Shown here in pieces: positions 35,795 to 44,323 of a stretch of DNA of 64,000 bases. Both the position numbers and the translations under genes were made by a program. The notes beneath the pieces were generated by a model. That model saw nothing but the letters and a program-made list of their open reading frames with translations, was not told the DNA's origin and did no database searches. The stretch's first letter is position 1; each line of letters begins with the position of its first letter. Source of the DNA: Marinobacter maritimus (lineage in GTDB: Bacteria > Pseudomonadota > Gammaproteobacteria > Pseudomonadales > Oleiphilaceae); NCBI RefSeq assembly GCF_007671675.1, contig NZ_VCGW01000004.1:248001-312000 (forward strand), in the 5' to 3' direction.

Positions 35795-38410
35795 TCAGTT
35801 TTTCAGTAATCCCTTCAATTCATAGAGCCTGTTCATGGCTTCCCTGGGTGATAGTCCGTCCAAATCGAGACCCTGCAGGGCCTCCTCTACGGCACTGGGC
35901 GCCGCACTGGCAAACATGTCACCCTGATAAACAACCTGGCTGGATGCCTCACGATTCTTCGTGCTCGCCTCGGCTACTGCTGCGGGCTGCGTCGCTGCGG
36001 GCCCTGCACTGTTTTCCAGCAGTTTCAGCTGCGTTTTGGCGTTGTGTATAACGTTCTGGGGTACGCCAGCAAGTTTCGCAACCTGCAGGCCGTAGCTCTG
36101 GCTGGCCGGGCCTTCGTGCACGTTATGCAGGAACACAATGCTGTCGTCGTGCTCGGTGGCCGTCAGGTGCACGTTGACTGCGAGCTCAAGATCGTCCGCC
36201 AGTTGTGTGAGCTCAAAATAGTGTGTGGCAAACAGGGTGTAGCAGCGAATTTCTTTTGCCAGGTGCTCGGCTGTGGCCCACGCCAGGGACAAACCATCAA
36301 ATGTGCTGGTGCCGCGGCCTACTTCGTCCATCAGCACCAGGCTGAACTCGGTAGCGTTGTGCAGGATGTTGGCGGTCTCGGTCATTTCCACCATAAAGGT
36401 GGAGCGTCCGCCGGCGATGTCATCTGATGATCCCATGCGAGTGAATATGCGATCTACCGGCCCCAATACCGCGCGATTGGCGGGCACGAAGCTTCCGGTG
36501 TAGGCCAGCAGGGCGATGAGCGCAGTCTGGCGCATGTACGTGGACTTGCCGCCCATGTTGGGGCCCGTAATCACCAGCATCCGGCGTTTTACGTCCATCA
36601 GCAGGTTGTTGGGCACGAACGGCTCATCAAGAAGCTGCTCCACCACCGGATGGCGGCCATCCTCAATATCAAATCCGGGAGTTTCACGGAATTCCGGTGC
36701 GACAAAACGCAGGGTGGTGGCTCGCTCGGCAAAATTGCTGATGACATCCAGCTCTGCCAGCGCCTGCGCGGCATCCTGCAGTGGTGCGAGTTGTTCCGCG
36801 ACGGTTTCCAGCACCTCATCGTAAAGTGCTTTCTCTCTTGCCAGCGCCCGGCTTTTGGCACTCAGGGCTTTGTCTTCGAATTCTTTAAGCTCGGGCGTAA
36901 TAAAGCGTTCTGCGTTTTTCAGTGTCTGGCGGCGAATATAATCAACCGGTGCCTGAGCAGACTGGGCCCGGCTGATTTCGATGTAGTAGCCGTGCACCCG
37001 GTTGTAGCCGACCTTCAAGGTGCTTATGCCGGTGCGCTCTTTCTCCCGGGTTTCTACATCAAGCAGATACTGGCCGGCGTTTTCACTGATGTTGCGCAGT
37101 TCGTCCAGCTCTTCGTCAAAGCCCTCACGGATCACGCCACCTTCCCGGATGACAACCGGGGGATTATCGATAACGGCGCGCTCCAGAATATCGGCCAGCT
37201 CGGGGTACTCTCCAATCACAGTGGCGAGCTTTACGATATGGTGTGATTTAACCGGCTTAAGTGTTTCCTGCAGTTCCGGCAGCGCCAGAAAGGCATCCCG
37301 CAGGCGGGCAAGATCCCTGGGCCTGGCCGAGCGCAACGCCACGCGGGCAAGCACGCGCTCAATATCGCCCACGGCCTTCAACAGGGTATGTACCGGTTCG
37401 TAGTGGAAGCCCTCAAGCAAGGCAGATACCGCGTGCTGACGCTGTTGCACCACGTCCACATCCCGCAGCGGGCGATTCAACCAGCGCCTGAGCTCGCGTC
37501 CACCCATGGAAGTTGCGGTCCGGTCCATCACCCAGGCCAGTGTGTGCTGGTGCCCGCCCATGAGGTTTACGTCGATTTCCAGGTTACGGCGGCTGGTAGC
37601 GTCGAGAATAACCGCCTCATCGCGCCGCTCCCGGGTCAGCTTGCGGATATGGGGCAGGGCGGTGCGCTGGGTTTCTTTTGCGTACTGCAGTAAACAGCCG
37701 GCTGCACAAATAGCCAGGCCCAGGTCTTCGCAGCCAAAACCGGTGAGGTCGCGAACCTGCAATTGCTGGGTGATTACCCGGCGGGCCGTATCGGATTCAA
37801 ACAGCCAGGGCCCCTGGCGGCGAACGCCTGTAAGGCCTGCAAGCACCTCCTGAAACGGAAAATCTTCACTGATCAGGATCTCCGCCGGGCGCAAACGCTG
37901 CAGCTCTCCCTGCAAGGCTTCCAGGCTTTCCAGCTCGGAAACCACAAATCGACCGCTGGAAATATCCAGTGACGCAAAGCCGAACTGCTCGCGGTGGTGG
38001 AATATGGCGGCCAACAGATTGTCGCGGCGATCCTCCAGGTAGGCGTCATCGCTCAGGGTGCCGGGAGTAACGATTCTGACCACCTGGCGATCTACCGGCC
38101 CTTTGCTGGTCGCAGGGTCGCCAATCTGCTCGCAGATGGCGATGGATTGACCAGCCCTGACCAGCCGTGCAATGTATCCTTCGGAAGCATGAAACGGGAT
38201 GCCCGCCATGGGAATCGGGTTGCCGCCGGACTGTCCCCTGGCTGTGAGGGTAATGTCCATCAGCTCTGCGGCTTTTTTGGCGTCGTCATAGAACAGCTCG
38301 TAAAAATCACCCATGCGGTAAAACACCAGCTCATCCGGGTGCTGGCCTTTGATTTTCAGATATTGTTGCATCATGGGGGTGTGTGAAGTTTTGAGATCGT
38401 CTGTGCTCAC
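35795..38410 (-). CDS. mutS: DNA mismatch repair protein MutS
   Basis: An 871-residue MutS that recognises mismatches and recruits MutL. The N-terminal mismatch-binding wedge is [11 protein letters not shown], and the C-terminal ATPase has Walker [14 protein letters not shown] and Walker [15 protein letters not shown], so it appears fully functional. GTG 38410 is chosen because the protein then aligns with E. coli MutS in the HTPMMQQYL region, with AGGCGAG upstream. Its 5' side borders the integrase at 38589 and not cinA/recA as in many relatives. This marks the left edge of the accessory region. Confidence 0.96.
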   Translation of the reverse strand: MSTDDLKTSHTPMMQQYLKIKGQHPDELVFYRMGDFYELFYDDAKKAAELMDITLTARGQSGGNPIPMAGIPFHASEGYIARLVRAGQSIAICEQIGDPATSKGPVDRQVVRIVTPGTLSDDAYLEDRRDNLLAAIFHHREQFGFASLDISSGRFVVSELESLEALQGELQRLRPAEILISEDFPFQEVLAGLTGVRRQGPWLFESDTARRVITQQLQVRDLTGFGCEDLGLAICAAGCLLQYAKETQRTALPHIRKLTRERRDEAVILDATSRRNLEIDVNLMGGHQHTLAWVMDRTATSMGGRELRRWLNRPLRDVDVVQQRQHAVSALLEGFHYEPVHTLLKAVGDIERVLARVALRSARPRDLARLRDAFLALPELQETLKPVKSHHIVKLATVIGEYPELADILERAVIDNPPVVIREGGVIREGFDEELDELRNISENAGQYLLDVETREKERTGISTLKVGYNRVHGYYIEISRAQSAQAPVDYIRRQTLKNAERFITPELKEFEDKALSAKSRALAREKALYDEVLETVAEQLAPLQDAAQALAELDVISNFAERATTLRFVAPEFRETPGFDIEDGRHPVVEQLLDEPFVPNNLLMDVKRRMLVITGPNMGGKSTYMRQTALIALLAYTGSFVPANRAVLGPVDRIFTRMGSSDDIAGGRSTFMVEMTETANILHNATEFSLVLMDEVGRGTSTFDGLSLAWATAEHLAKEIRCYTLFATHYFELTQLADDLELAVNVHLTATEHDDSIVFLHNVHEGPASQSYGLQVAKLAGVPQNVIHNAKTQLKLLENSAGPAATQPAAVAEASTKNREASSQVVYQGDMFASAAPSAVEEALQGLDLDGLSPREAMNRLYELKGLLKN

Positions 38411-38526
38411 TGGTAGCTCGCCTGTAGGATAGCTTCAAACCGCCTTTTGACAGGGGGTTTTCTGGTAAATTTGTCTGTGTAGCATCTGAAGGAGTCTGAT
38501 GAAATCTGCTGTAATCCAGTTCAAGA

Positions 38527-38605
38527 GTATAGGTTTTGGTATAGCTTTTGGTGTAGGGTTGTGGGCGCCTTAACAAAAAAGGCTGTTGATGATGAAAAGC
38601 TATAC
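38527..38605. repeat. Repeated 12-mers at the integrase 5' end (candidate arm-type sites)
   Basis: Three head-to-tail 12-mers lie at 38527-38562: GTATAGGTTTTG, GTATAGCTTTTG and GTGTAGGGTTGT. An inverted copy with 11 of 12 matches to the second (GTATAGCTTTTC on the minus strand) is at 38594-38605, overlapping the first integrase codons. Short repeats like this beside a tyrosine integrase are typical of arm-type or excisionase sites and could also autoregulate the gene. Confidence 0.5.
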
Positions 38606-40028
38606 TTATGGCCAGAGCTTCATCAATGCCATCGATGGCTATCGTTCCAATCAGTTAATGGATCAAAGCATGCAGAATAACAAACACGGCAACAAGCCAC
38701 TATCGGCGAGAGCCATCGAGACGATGCGGCCTGGCGATAAAGTCAAAGTGGACACTGGAGAGAATGCTGGTCTGCGTGTGACTTGCGGGGCTAGCGGTGG
38801 CAGGTCGTTCATCTATCGCTATCGGAGCCCCGAAACGGGCAAGCTAACTCAAGTCAAGATAGGGAATTACCCCTCGATGAGTCTGGCTGAGGCTCGCCTA
38901 GAGCTTGCTCGGATGAAGGCTTTACGACGAGATGGCGTATGCATTCGTGCCGAAATTCAGCGGGAGAAAGTACGTCAAAGTGCAAAAATTGAACAGGAAA
39001 AGGAAGCGGCAGAGGTGGCCGCGTTTACTGTTCGTGACTTGGTTGATCGGTACTTAACTGAAGTGATTGAGGATCGACTGGTTGTAAATCGTCGAACTGG
39101 GGCTCAGAAACGAGTTCCTGGTGCACGGAAACCTAAGGGGCAGGCCGAGACTAGGCGCACCCTGTACGGTGATGCTGTACGCACTCTGGGGGATCGATCT
39201 GCTGCAGAAGTTCGGCGTAAACATGTGGTAGAGATGGTGAAGGACATTCTTGACCGGGGAGCAAACGTTCAGGCTGGGAATGTGCTGCGTGAGCTCAGTG
39301 CCGCCTACGACTATGCGATTGGCCTTGGCAAGTTTGATGATGATTTTGCGAACCCGGCTTTGTTGGCAAAGTCGAGCCTGAAGCAGGCTAGAGTCCGACT
39401 TACGTCTGTTCGGGGCAAACGCGTATTGTCCGATGCGGAGTTGAAGGAAGTGTTAGCGTGGTTGCCAGGCTCTGGTTTCTCGGTAACACAAAAGAACGTC
39501 ATTCGTTTGACTCTGTGGACAGGAGCTCGCACGGGTGAGGTTTGTAAGGCGCGTTGGTCTGATGTAGATCTCGATCGAGCAGTTTGGCATATGCGAGACT
39601 CCAAGAACGGAGCCGAGCGGTATGTGCAGTTGCCGAGCCAAGCTGTGGCTTTTCTCCGTCAGCTTCGTTTAACCACCAATACCTATCTGTTTCCTTCGAG
39701 TCGGACGGGATTGCCGATCCAGCAGAAATCGCTTACCGAAACAAAATGGTATTTGAGAAATTCTGCCAAGGCTCGAAGTGGCACCTACTTTAAGCCAGGC
39801 CAAGCTTGGCTGGATAGCATTCCTGACTGGTCTCCACATGATCTGCGTCGTACGGTTCGCACGGGGTTGTCTCGTTTAGGCTGTCGCAATGAAGTGGCTG
39901 AGGCAGTGATAGGGCATTCAAGAAAGGGTATTGAAGGGACTTATGATCTGCACGATTATGAACCCGAATGTCGCGAGTGGCTGCAAAAGTGGGCTGATCA
40001 TCTGGAAACCCTTGACGGCGTGTGTTAG
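38589..40028 (+). CDS. Tyrosine recombinase / genomic island integrase
   Basis: A 479-residue phage-type integrase. An N-terminal arm-binding region of DUF4102 style (about 30-145, FIYRYRSPETGKLTQVKIG) is followed by a core-binding domain and a catalytic domain. The catalytic residues are R314 (TGARTGEVC), H417 and R420 (SPHDLRRT), H443 (IGHSRKG) and Y452 (GTYDLHDY), so it looks active. Two adjacent ATGs (38589, 38592) could start it. No tRNA or tmRNA target is visible next to it. It stands between mutS and the metal/redox genes and probably moved at least part of them. An A/T-rich hairpin follows its stop. Confidence 0.93.
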   Translation: MMKSYTYGQSFINAIDGYRSNQLMDQSMQNNKHGNKPLSARAIETMRPGDKVKVDTGENAGLRVTCGASGGRSFIYRYRSPETGKLTQVKIGNYPSMSLAEARLELARMKALRRDGVCIRAEIQREKVRQSAKIEQEKEAAEVAAFTVRDLVDRYLTEVIEDRLVVNRRTGAQKRVPGARKPKGQAETRRTLYGDAVRTLGDRSAAEVRRKHVVEMVKDILDRGANVQAGNVLRELSAAYDYAIGLGKFDDDFANPALLAKSSLKQARVRLTSVRGKRVLSDAELKEVLAWLPGSGFSVTQKNVIRLTLWTGARTGEVCKARWSDVDLDRAVWHMRDSKNGAERYVQLPSQAVAFLRQLRLTTNTYLFPSSRTGLPIQQKSLTETKWYLRNSAKARSGTYFKPGQAWLDSIPDWSPHDLRRTVRTGLSRLGCRNEVAEAVIGHSRKGIEGTYDLHDYEPECREWLQKWADHLETLDGVC

Positions 40029-40071
40029 TTGGCATAACCCATCTTAATTTCACAAATTGCAGCAACCGGAC

Positions 40072-40093
40072 AGAGAGAAATCTATTTCTCTCT
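40072..40093 (+). terminator. Weak hairpin after the integrase gene
   Basis: AGAGAGAAA and TTTCTCTCT form a 9-bp stem with loop TCTA, 43 bases after the integrase stop. A pyrimidine-rich stretch (GTCTCTCTT) follows in place of a clean T-run, so termination efficiency is doubtful. Confidence 0.45.
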
Positions 40094-40168
40094 GTCTCTC
40101 TTAGGCTCGCCAGTCCCTGGCCTTGCTGGCCTACGGCCTCCACCGGACGCCTCGATCGGTCCGCTGCT

Positions 40169-40193
40169 TAAACAAAAGCGAATATTCGAGTCA
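40169..40193. repeat. 25-bp direct repeat, copy A (left of first metal/redox module)
   Basis: The sequence is TAAACAAAAGCGAATATTC followed by GAGTCA. The copy at 44471-44495 has 24 of 25 identical bases in the same orientation. It contains the 10-bp palindrome CGAATATTCG. It lies 27 bases beyond the Sco gene stop and 140 bases after the integrase. Together with copy B it brackets 4.3 kb. Confidence 0.8.
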
Positions 40194-40220
40194 TAGCTTT
40201 CCTCCAGAGCTTCAAGTCAT

Positions 40221-40847
40221 TCAGGAATCCTCTTCAAGCAGGGCAACAAGGTCCTGCCGAATGGCTTGAGCGCTCAAATCTTCCGGTCGCATAAGCAGGC
40301 GAGGATTACCCTCACGATCAAACACATAGACTGCACCGCTGTGAGTAACGGCGTAATCACCTTCTGCGTCCGGTTCTTCATGCCCGAACGTGGTCCGGTA
40401 TCGCTGGGTGAGCGTTCGGAGGTCAGCGGCTTTGCCGGTGAGCCCGACGATCCTTTCACCAAAAAAATTGACGTACTCTGCCAGCCGTGCGGGCGTGTCG
40501 CGCTCCGGGTCGACACTGACGAACAATGTAAGTACCTCCTCCTTGTCTTCCGGGCTCAGGCCGCTAACGGCCTGACTGAGTTTTTGCAGGGTGGTGGGGC
40601 AAACATCAGGGCAAGAGGTAAATCCGAAAAACAGCATTCTTACCTGACCACTGTAATCGTCGCCTGAAACCGAGGTTCCCCGGCTGTCGGTCAAATTGAA
40701 TTCAAGCTTGGGCATTACGCCGCTGATGTCTGTCCCGTGCCAATCCGGCGCATCCTCGCCCATGCAGCCACTGAGGAGGATTGCCAGCGTCATCAATGCC
40801 ATGGATGCAAAGCGCTTTGCATGGTGTTGGAAGCAGAGTGTGATCAT
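40221..40847 (-). CDS. Sco1/SenC/PrrC-family copper or thiol protein (copy 1)
   Basis: A 208-residue lipoprotein. The lipobox LLSGC puts the lipidated Cys at residue 28. The thioredoxin-like domain has the Sco signature C79-P-D-V-C83-P and distal His H169 (THSG), the three Cu ligands of Sco proteins. Sco proteins deliver copper or electrons to the CuA site of cytochrome oxidase, and some act in periplasmic copper tolerance or as thiol-disulfide reductases. It resembles the second copy at 44790 in nearly every core position, with the same spacing from lipobox to metal ligands. It is the last gene of a minus-strand run starting at the cation transporter. Confidence 0.92.
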   Translation of the reverse strand: MITLCFQHHAKRFASMALMTLAILLSGCMGEDAPDWHGTDISGVMPKLEFNLTDSRGTSVSGDDYSGQVRMLFFGFTSCPDVCPTTLQKLSQAVSGLSPEDKEEVLTLFVSVDPERDTPARLAEYVNFFGERIVGLTGKAADLRTLTQRYRTTFGHEEPDAEGDYAVTHSGAVYVFDREGNPRLLMRPEDLSAQAIRQDLVALLEEDS

Positions 40848-40864
40848 CAGATGGTGTCCTTCAA

Positions 40865-41221
40865 TTACCTGTTGGAAGACTTCTGGTGTCCCAGAACGTT
40901 CGCCAAGTCTTCCGGCACGGCCATTGGTTCAAATGCGCTGACGTTCGCACGCCCCGTGTTGCCAACAGGCACCCAGATGCGTGACACCAGCAACGCCGCC
41001 ATTGCCCGCGCCATCTGCCCGAAAACCTCTCGGGTATCGCGCGTTTTCCAGCCCAGCCGGAGCATGCGCAAGTGCGTTGCCGCATGGGCAAACGCGAACT
41101 TCTGGCTCAGAATATGAGCCCGTTCCAGATGTCTGAACGCTGTATCGATATCGCCCTTATTTTCAGCGTCAACGGCGGCGGCCAGCTCTGTCAGGTAGTA
41201 CGCCTTGAGTTCATTATTCAT
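40865..41221 (-). CDS. DUF3703-family protein
   Basis: A 118-residue soluble protein matching DUF3703 as I recall it: N-terminal helices with AFRHLERAHILSQKFAFAHA, then REVFGQMARAMAA and the C-terminal VPVGNTGRANVSAF. Its function is unknown, but the family is repeatedly found in metal-resistance islands beside Sco, CcdA and RND genes. Its ATG overlaps by 8 bases a reading frame that continues past the CcdA stop codon in another frame. It ends 17 bases before the Sco gene, so the two are co-transcribed. Confidence 0.8.
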   Translation of the reverse strand: MNNELKAYYLTELAAAVDAENKGDIDTAFRHLERAHILSQKFAFAHAATHLRMLRLGWKTRDTREVFGQMARAMAALLVSRIWVPVGNTGRANVSAFEPMAVPEDLANVLGHQKSSNR

Positions 41222-41277
41222 CGGCCAGTTCCTCTGCCATATCGGTCAACTTTTTGTTGGCCCAGGCTTGCAAGGTA

Positions 41278-42003
41278 TCAACCCAGTCTTCCGAGTATTG
41301 GAAAAGTGGACAACATCCATGATGCGAACCGGGTCATTTGTCCCGTCAGCACCATCACCCCCATCACGATCAGAACCAGCCCGGCGAAAATTCTCAGAGA
41401 CTGGCTCCAACGACTCATCCAGCGCACTCGGGCCCGAAAATGCTCGATGAATAAGGACGTGGCCAGGAAGGGAATCGCCAGACCGAGTGAATAGACGGCC
41501 AGGTACAGCATGCCGGTTTCAGCATTCGCATGGGTGGAACTGAGCGCCAGGATAGCGCCCAGTATGGGACCAATGCACGGTGTCCAACCCACTGCAAAGG
41601 CGATCCCGAGAAGAAACGCGGCTGTGGGCCGTCCACCACCCTCAAGGGTTTGCCCAAAGCGCCAGTCCTGCTGTAGCGCGGGCAGGCTCCACCAGCCCAG
41701 CATAAAGAGTCCCATCAGTATGATCAGAACACCTGCCGCCAGGTTGGTTTCCTGTCGATGGGCCATCAGCCACTGCCCCAGCAGACTTGCGCTGGCACCA
41801 AAAGCAACAAACACCATGCTGAAGCCGAGGACAAAACAGACGCTGAGCCAAAGGGCTTTCAACCGATTTGAATGCTCGGTAACGGTGCCGCCGGTTACTA
41901 CCGAGAGATATCCCGGGACCAGCGGCAAAGTGCAGGGAGAGAAAAACGACACCAGTCCGCCAAAAAACGCAGCGAACATTCCCCATGTCGCAATATCAGG
42001 CAT
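41278..42003 (-). CDS. CcdA-like cytochrome c biogenesis / thiol transport protein
   Basis: A 241-residue inner-membrane protein with six or seven segments. The two membrane Cys are C24 in FFSPCTLPLVPGY and C143 in VGWTPCIGP. These are the redox pair that carries electrons from cytoplasmic thioredoxin to periplasmic thiol proteins in CcdA/DsbD. Here it could reduce the Sco or DsbA-like protein of the same operon. Its stop at 41278 is followed, in the +1 frame, by 22 further sense codons rich in acidic residues (VDTLQAWANKKLTDMAEELA and two more) that end inside the DUF3703 start, hinting at an old frameshift. The DsbA-like gene ends 12 bases upstream. Confidence 0.88.
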   Translation of the reverse strand: MPDIATWGMFAAFFGGLVSFFSPCTLPLVPGYLSVVTGGTVTEHSNRLKALWLSVCFVLGFSMVFVAFGASASLLGQWLMAHRQETNLAAGVLIILMGLFMLGWWSLPALQQDWRFGQTLEGGGRPTAAFLLGIAFAVGWTPCIGPILGAILALSSTHANAETGMLYLAVYSLGLAIPFLATSLFIEHFRARVRWMSRWSQSLRIFAGLVLIVMGVMVLTGQMTRFASWMLSTFPILGRLG

Positions 42004-42015
42004 TTCCGTGAGTCC

Positions 42016-42693
42016 TTATCGCTCTGAGTCCGGCAACGACTCCTGAACAAGGCGCAATAGCGGCTTGGCACCAAACTCTGTGAGTCGGCGGCCATTCACG
42101 AAAAAGCTCGGAGTACCTCGAATACTGAAGGCTTTTACGTCTTCCATGTCCTTTTCAAGAATGGCGTTGATTCGGTCGGATTGCATGTCTGCACGTGCTT
42201 GGACCAGATCGAGGCCGGCAGCCTCCGCTGCTTCCCATGCGCTGAAAACCTCTGGGTCGTCATGCCAGGCCGGCTGTGCCTCTAACACCGCCTCAAGCAC
42301 TGGTTCATACCTGTTTTGCAGGCGAGCGGCTTCCAGCATTCTGGAGACTTCCTCAGAGCCCTGGTGGAACAATGTGTACCGCAACACCAGACGCACCTGG
42401 CCGGGGTATTCCGCAAGGATCTGTTTCACGATGGGGTAGAACGCGCGGCAGGCCTCGCAGGAGGGGTCAAAAAACTCAACAATGGTTACCGGTGCATCGG
42501 CGGGCCCGAACGTGGGCGAATGGAAACGAACCAGAGCTTGTTGATTCGCAACCGGCTGGGCAGTGGCGATCGGTTTTTCGGTGGTGGCCGCCGTGTTTTG
42601 AGCCTGTTGGGGCTGTGGCTTGAACAACACAGCGGCCCCGAAAGCGGCGATCAACGCGAGACAGATAACAACAACAAGGACACGACGATTCAT
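42016..42693 (-). CDS. DsbA-family periplasmic thiol protein (copy 1, CEAC active site)
   Basis: A 225-residue thioredoxin-fold protein with an N-terminal membrane anchor or signal (about 4-24) and a low-complexity Gln/Ala/Thr linker. The active site FFDPSCEACRAFYP has C79 and C82 separated by Glu-Ala and not the Pro-His of E. coli DsbA, which should make the redox potential different. The cis-Pro loop is RGTPSFFVNG. It belongs to the DsbA/BdbD-like group. The start ATG overlaps the DsbB-like stop by four bases (42690-42693), so the pair is translated together. A longer upstream frame exists but only as the shadow of dsbB. A paralogue is at 46272. Confidence 0.88.
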   Translation of the reverse strand: MNRRVLVVVICLALIAAFGAAVLFKPQPQQAQNTAATTEKPIATAQPVANQQALVRFHSPTFGPADAPVTIVEFFDPSCEACRAFYPIVKQILAEYPGQVRLVLRYTLFHQGSEEVSRMLEAARLQNRYEPVLEAVLEAQPAWHDDPEVFSAWEAAEAAGLDLVQARADMQSDRINAILEKDMEDVKAFSIRGTPSFFVNGRRLTEFGAKPLLRLVQESLPDSER

Positions 42694-43154
42694 GAAGAAA
42701 TTCTCCGACGGATTTCCAAGAGCAGAATGATGATGGCAACGAAAATGCCCAGGGACAGGAATGGAAGCGGCAACCCGCCAAAGATTGTCATTCTGGCCCC
42801 AGAGCAGGACGGGCCAGTGGCCGTGCAGGGCTGAATGGGCTGCGGTAGCAACCCCACATACAGCAGTGAGTGGGCCAGAGCAAACAGGGAGCCAATGACA
42901 GCCAGCGGCAGGGCGTAACGCCAAACGTTAAAATCCGAGTAGTAGCAGGCGACCGCGAGAATCACCGCCAACGGGAACATGAAGGCACGCTGGAACCAGC
43001 ACAGCACGCACGGGGCTTGCCCGAGCACCTCACCAATGTAGATGGCCGAAAGTGAGGACACCAACGCCAGCAGCCAGGCCGTCAGCAGCAGTCCCCATGG
43101 AATCGTCTGGCTAGTATTGGTCACCGGGATGGCTCTCCCGATTGACTGCCACAA
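42690..43154 (-). CDS. DsbB/BdbC-like disulfide oxidoreductase
   Basis: A 154-residue inner-membrane protein with four segments, the DsbB plan. The first Cys pair is C49-V-L-C52 in APCVLCWFQR and the second C110...C117 in QPCTATGPSCSG. It would reoxidise the DsbA-like protein encoded next and pass electrons to quinone. Its 5' end overlaps the cation-transporter gene by 34 bases, an unusually long overlap; a later start inside the first 16 residues is possible but has no better ribosome site. A DsbA/DsbB oxidising pair together with the reducing CcdA in one operon is notable. Confidence 0.88.
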   Translation of the reverse strand: MWQSIGRAIPVTNTSQTIPWGLLLTAWLLALVSSLSAIYIGEVLGQAPCVLCWFQRAFMFPLAVILAVACYYSDFNVWRYALPLAVIGSLFALAHSLLYVGLLPQPIQPCTATGPSCSGARMTIFGGLPLPFLSLGIFVAIIILLLEIRRRISS

Positions 43155-43846
43155 GCGCTTTTCGAAGAAGAGCAGCAGCTATCGCCTGAGGTCTCAGCCG
43201 GCGCTTCGCAGGATTGATCGGCGGCTTCTGCGCCACCGGCACGCCATTCCTGCATACCTTCGCGGATGACCTGCCAGGCGGAGTGCAGGAAAAGCGCGGC
43301 AATGGCAAGGCCCACAATAATGTCCGGCCAAAGTGTGTTGGTGACCGCGACCAGTCCTGCGGCAATGATCACACTGCTGTTAGCGAACAGGTCGTTCCTG
43401 GAGCAAAGCCAGGTGGAGCGCATGTTGAGATCGTCTGCCCGGTGGCGATAGAGCAACGCGAAACACACGCCGTTGGCCAGCAAGGCAAGAACGCCAACCG
43501 CGCCCATCCAGTCCGCAGCGGGAAGCTCTTGAATCAGCACCTTCCTTATCGCGTCGGCAACAACCACGAGCCCGAACAACAGCATGAACCCGCCTTTGAA
43601 CAGGGCAGCCCCGGCACGGGCGCGACGGCTTCTCTCCAGCACGAACAGCGTCAGCGCGTAGACGGACGCGTCGCCAAACATGTCCAGGGAATCGCCAAGC
43701 AGTGCGGTGGAAGCCGCAATCCAGCCAGCGCTGAATTCCACGACGAACATCACCGCGTTAATCGCAAGCGCAATATAAAGCACCCGGCTCTGGCTCGATC
43801 TGAGTTGCGCCAATTCGCCGGCCTTGTTCTCACAGCAACTGTCCAC
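43121..43846 (-). CDS. Cation-efflux family transporter (short CDF) with Cys-rich tail
   Basis: A 241-residue membrane protein with about six segments, resembling short cation diffusion transporters. The acidic site is LLGDSLDMFGDASVYAL, with a second partial site SRNDLFANSSV in the fifth segment. The N-terminus (MDSCCENKAG) and C-terminus (DSCCSSSKSACGSQ) are Cys-rich and probably bind soft metals such as Zn, Cd, Pb or Hg. GTG 43846 is preceded by AGGAGG at a proper distance. It is first in the minus-strand module and has a MerR-type promoter with a 19-bp spacer upstream. It belongs to the same subgroup as the transporter at 49516. Confidence 0.85.
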   Translation of the reverse strand: MDSCCENKAGELAQLRSSQSRVLYIALAINAVMFVVEFSAGWIAASTALLGDSLDMFGDASVYALTLFVLERSRRARAGAALFKGGFMLLFGLVVVADAIRKVLIQELPAADWMGAVGVLALLANGVCFALLYRHRADDLNMRSTWLCSRNDLFANSSVIIAAGLVAVTNTLWPDIIVGLAIAALFLHSAWQVIREGMQEWRAGGAEAADQSCEAPAETSGDSCCSSSKSACGSQSGEPSR

Positions 43847-43879
43847 GACGAAGCCTCCTAAATTTTGAACTATGGCGAT

Positions 43880-43910
43880 ACACTAGGGGTTATAGTAACT
43901 ATAAGGTCAA
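43880..43910 (-). promoter_or_regulatory. MerR-type promoter of the short CDF operon
   Basis: On the minus strand -35 TTGACC (43910-43905) and -10 TAGTGT (43885-43880) are separated by 19 bases, the overlong spacer characteristic of MerR-controlled promoters. The spacer contains the perfect palindrome TTATAGTTACTATAA (43890-43904). The divergent merR-like gene begins at its edge, as in zntR, cadR and pbrR systems. Confidence 0.78.
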
Positions 43911-43915
43911 TGGTG

Positions 43916-44323
43916 ATGAGCAGGAAAAGCTACACGGTAGGTCAGTTGGCCCAAGATACCGACATCAAGCCGGTGACCATCCGCTACTACGAAAAAATCG
44001 GGTTGTTACCGGAAGCCAGTCGCTCGGCGTCGGGCTACCGCATATACTCGGCAGCGGATCATTCGCGTTTGGTGTTTATTCGGCGAAGCCGGAGTCTTGG
44101 ATTCAGCCTTGATGACATCCGGGAGCTATTGTCGCTGGCTGACCGGCAGCAGGAGTCCTGTGCTGGTGTGGACGCCAAGGTGGATCAGCAGTTGGAGCAG
44201 GTGCGCTCTCGACTGAAAGATCTGCGTGCGATGGAGCAGGAGTTGGAGAGGCTGAGCAAGTGTTGCGAAGGCGGGGTGATCATGGACTGCCGGATAATCG
44301 AGACGCTTTCCGGCGAGACTTAA
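43916..44323 (+). CDS. MerR-family metal-responsive regulator (ZntR/CadR/PbrR-like)
   Basis: A 135-residue MerR regulator. The HTH and wing are at residues 6-45 (YTVGQLAQDTDIKPVTIRYY) and the dimerisation helix at about 84-112. The metal site is built of C82 (ESCAGV, contributed by the other subunit), C116-C117 (SKCCEGG) and C125 (MDCRI), the pattern of Zn/Cd/Pb sensors and not the two-Cys loop of CueR. ATG 43916 gives a better distance from AAGG than ATG 43910; either is possible. It is divergent from the short CDF operon, whose promoter has the matching 19-bp spacer. It likely controls that operon and perhaps the similar promoter at 50446-50476. Confidence 0.92.
   Translation: MSRKSYTVGQLAQDTDIKPVTIRYYEKIGLLPEASRSASGYRIYSAADHSRLVFIRRSRSLGFSLDDIRELLSLADRQQESCAGVDAKVDQQLEQVRSRLKDLRAMEQELERLSKCCEGGVIMDCRIIETLSGET

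Noticed and set aside
38331-38576. A small minus-strand frame beside mutS with repeated YTK residues
   Set aside because: The repeats come from the 12-mer DNA repeats near the integrase. There is no ribosome site or conserved motif.
42694-42924. An N-terminal extension of the DsbA-like protein at 42016 by 77 residues
   Set aside because: The extension is the shadow of the dsbB-like gene in another frame. The ATG at 42693 gives a proper membrane anchor and a four-base coupled overlap.
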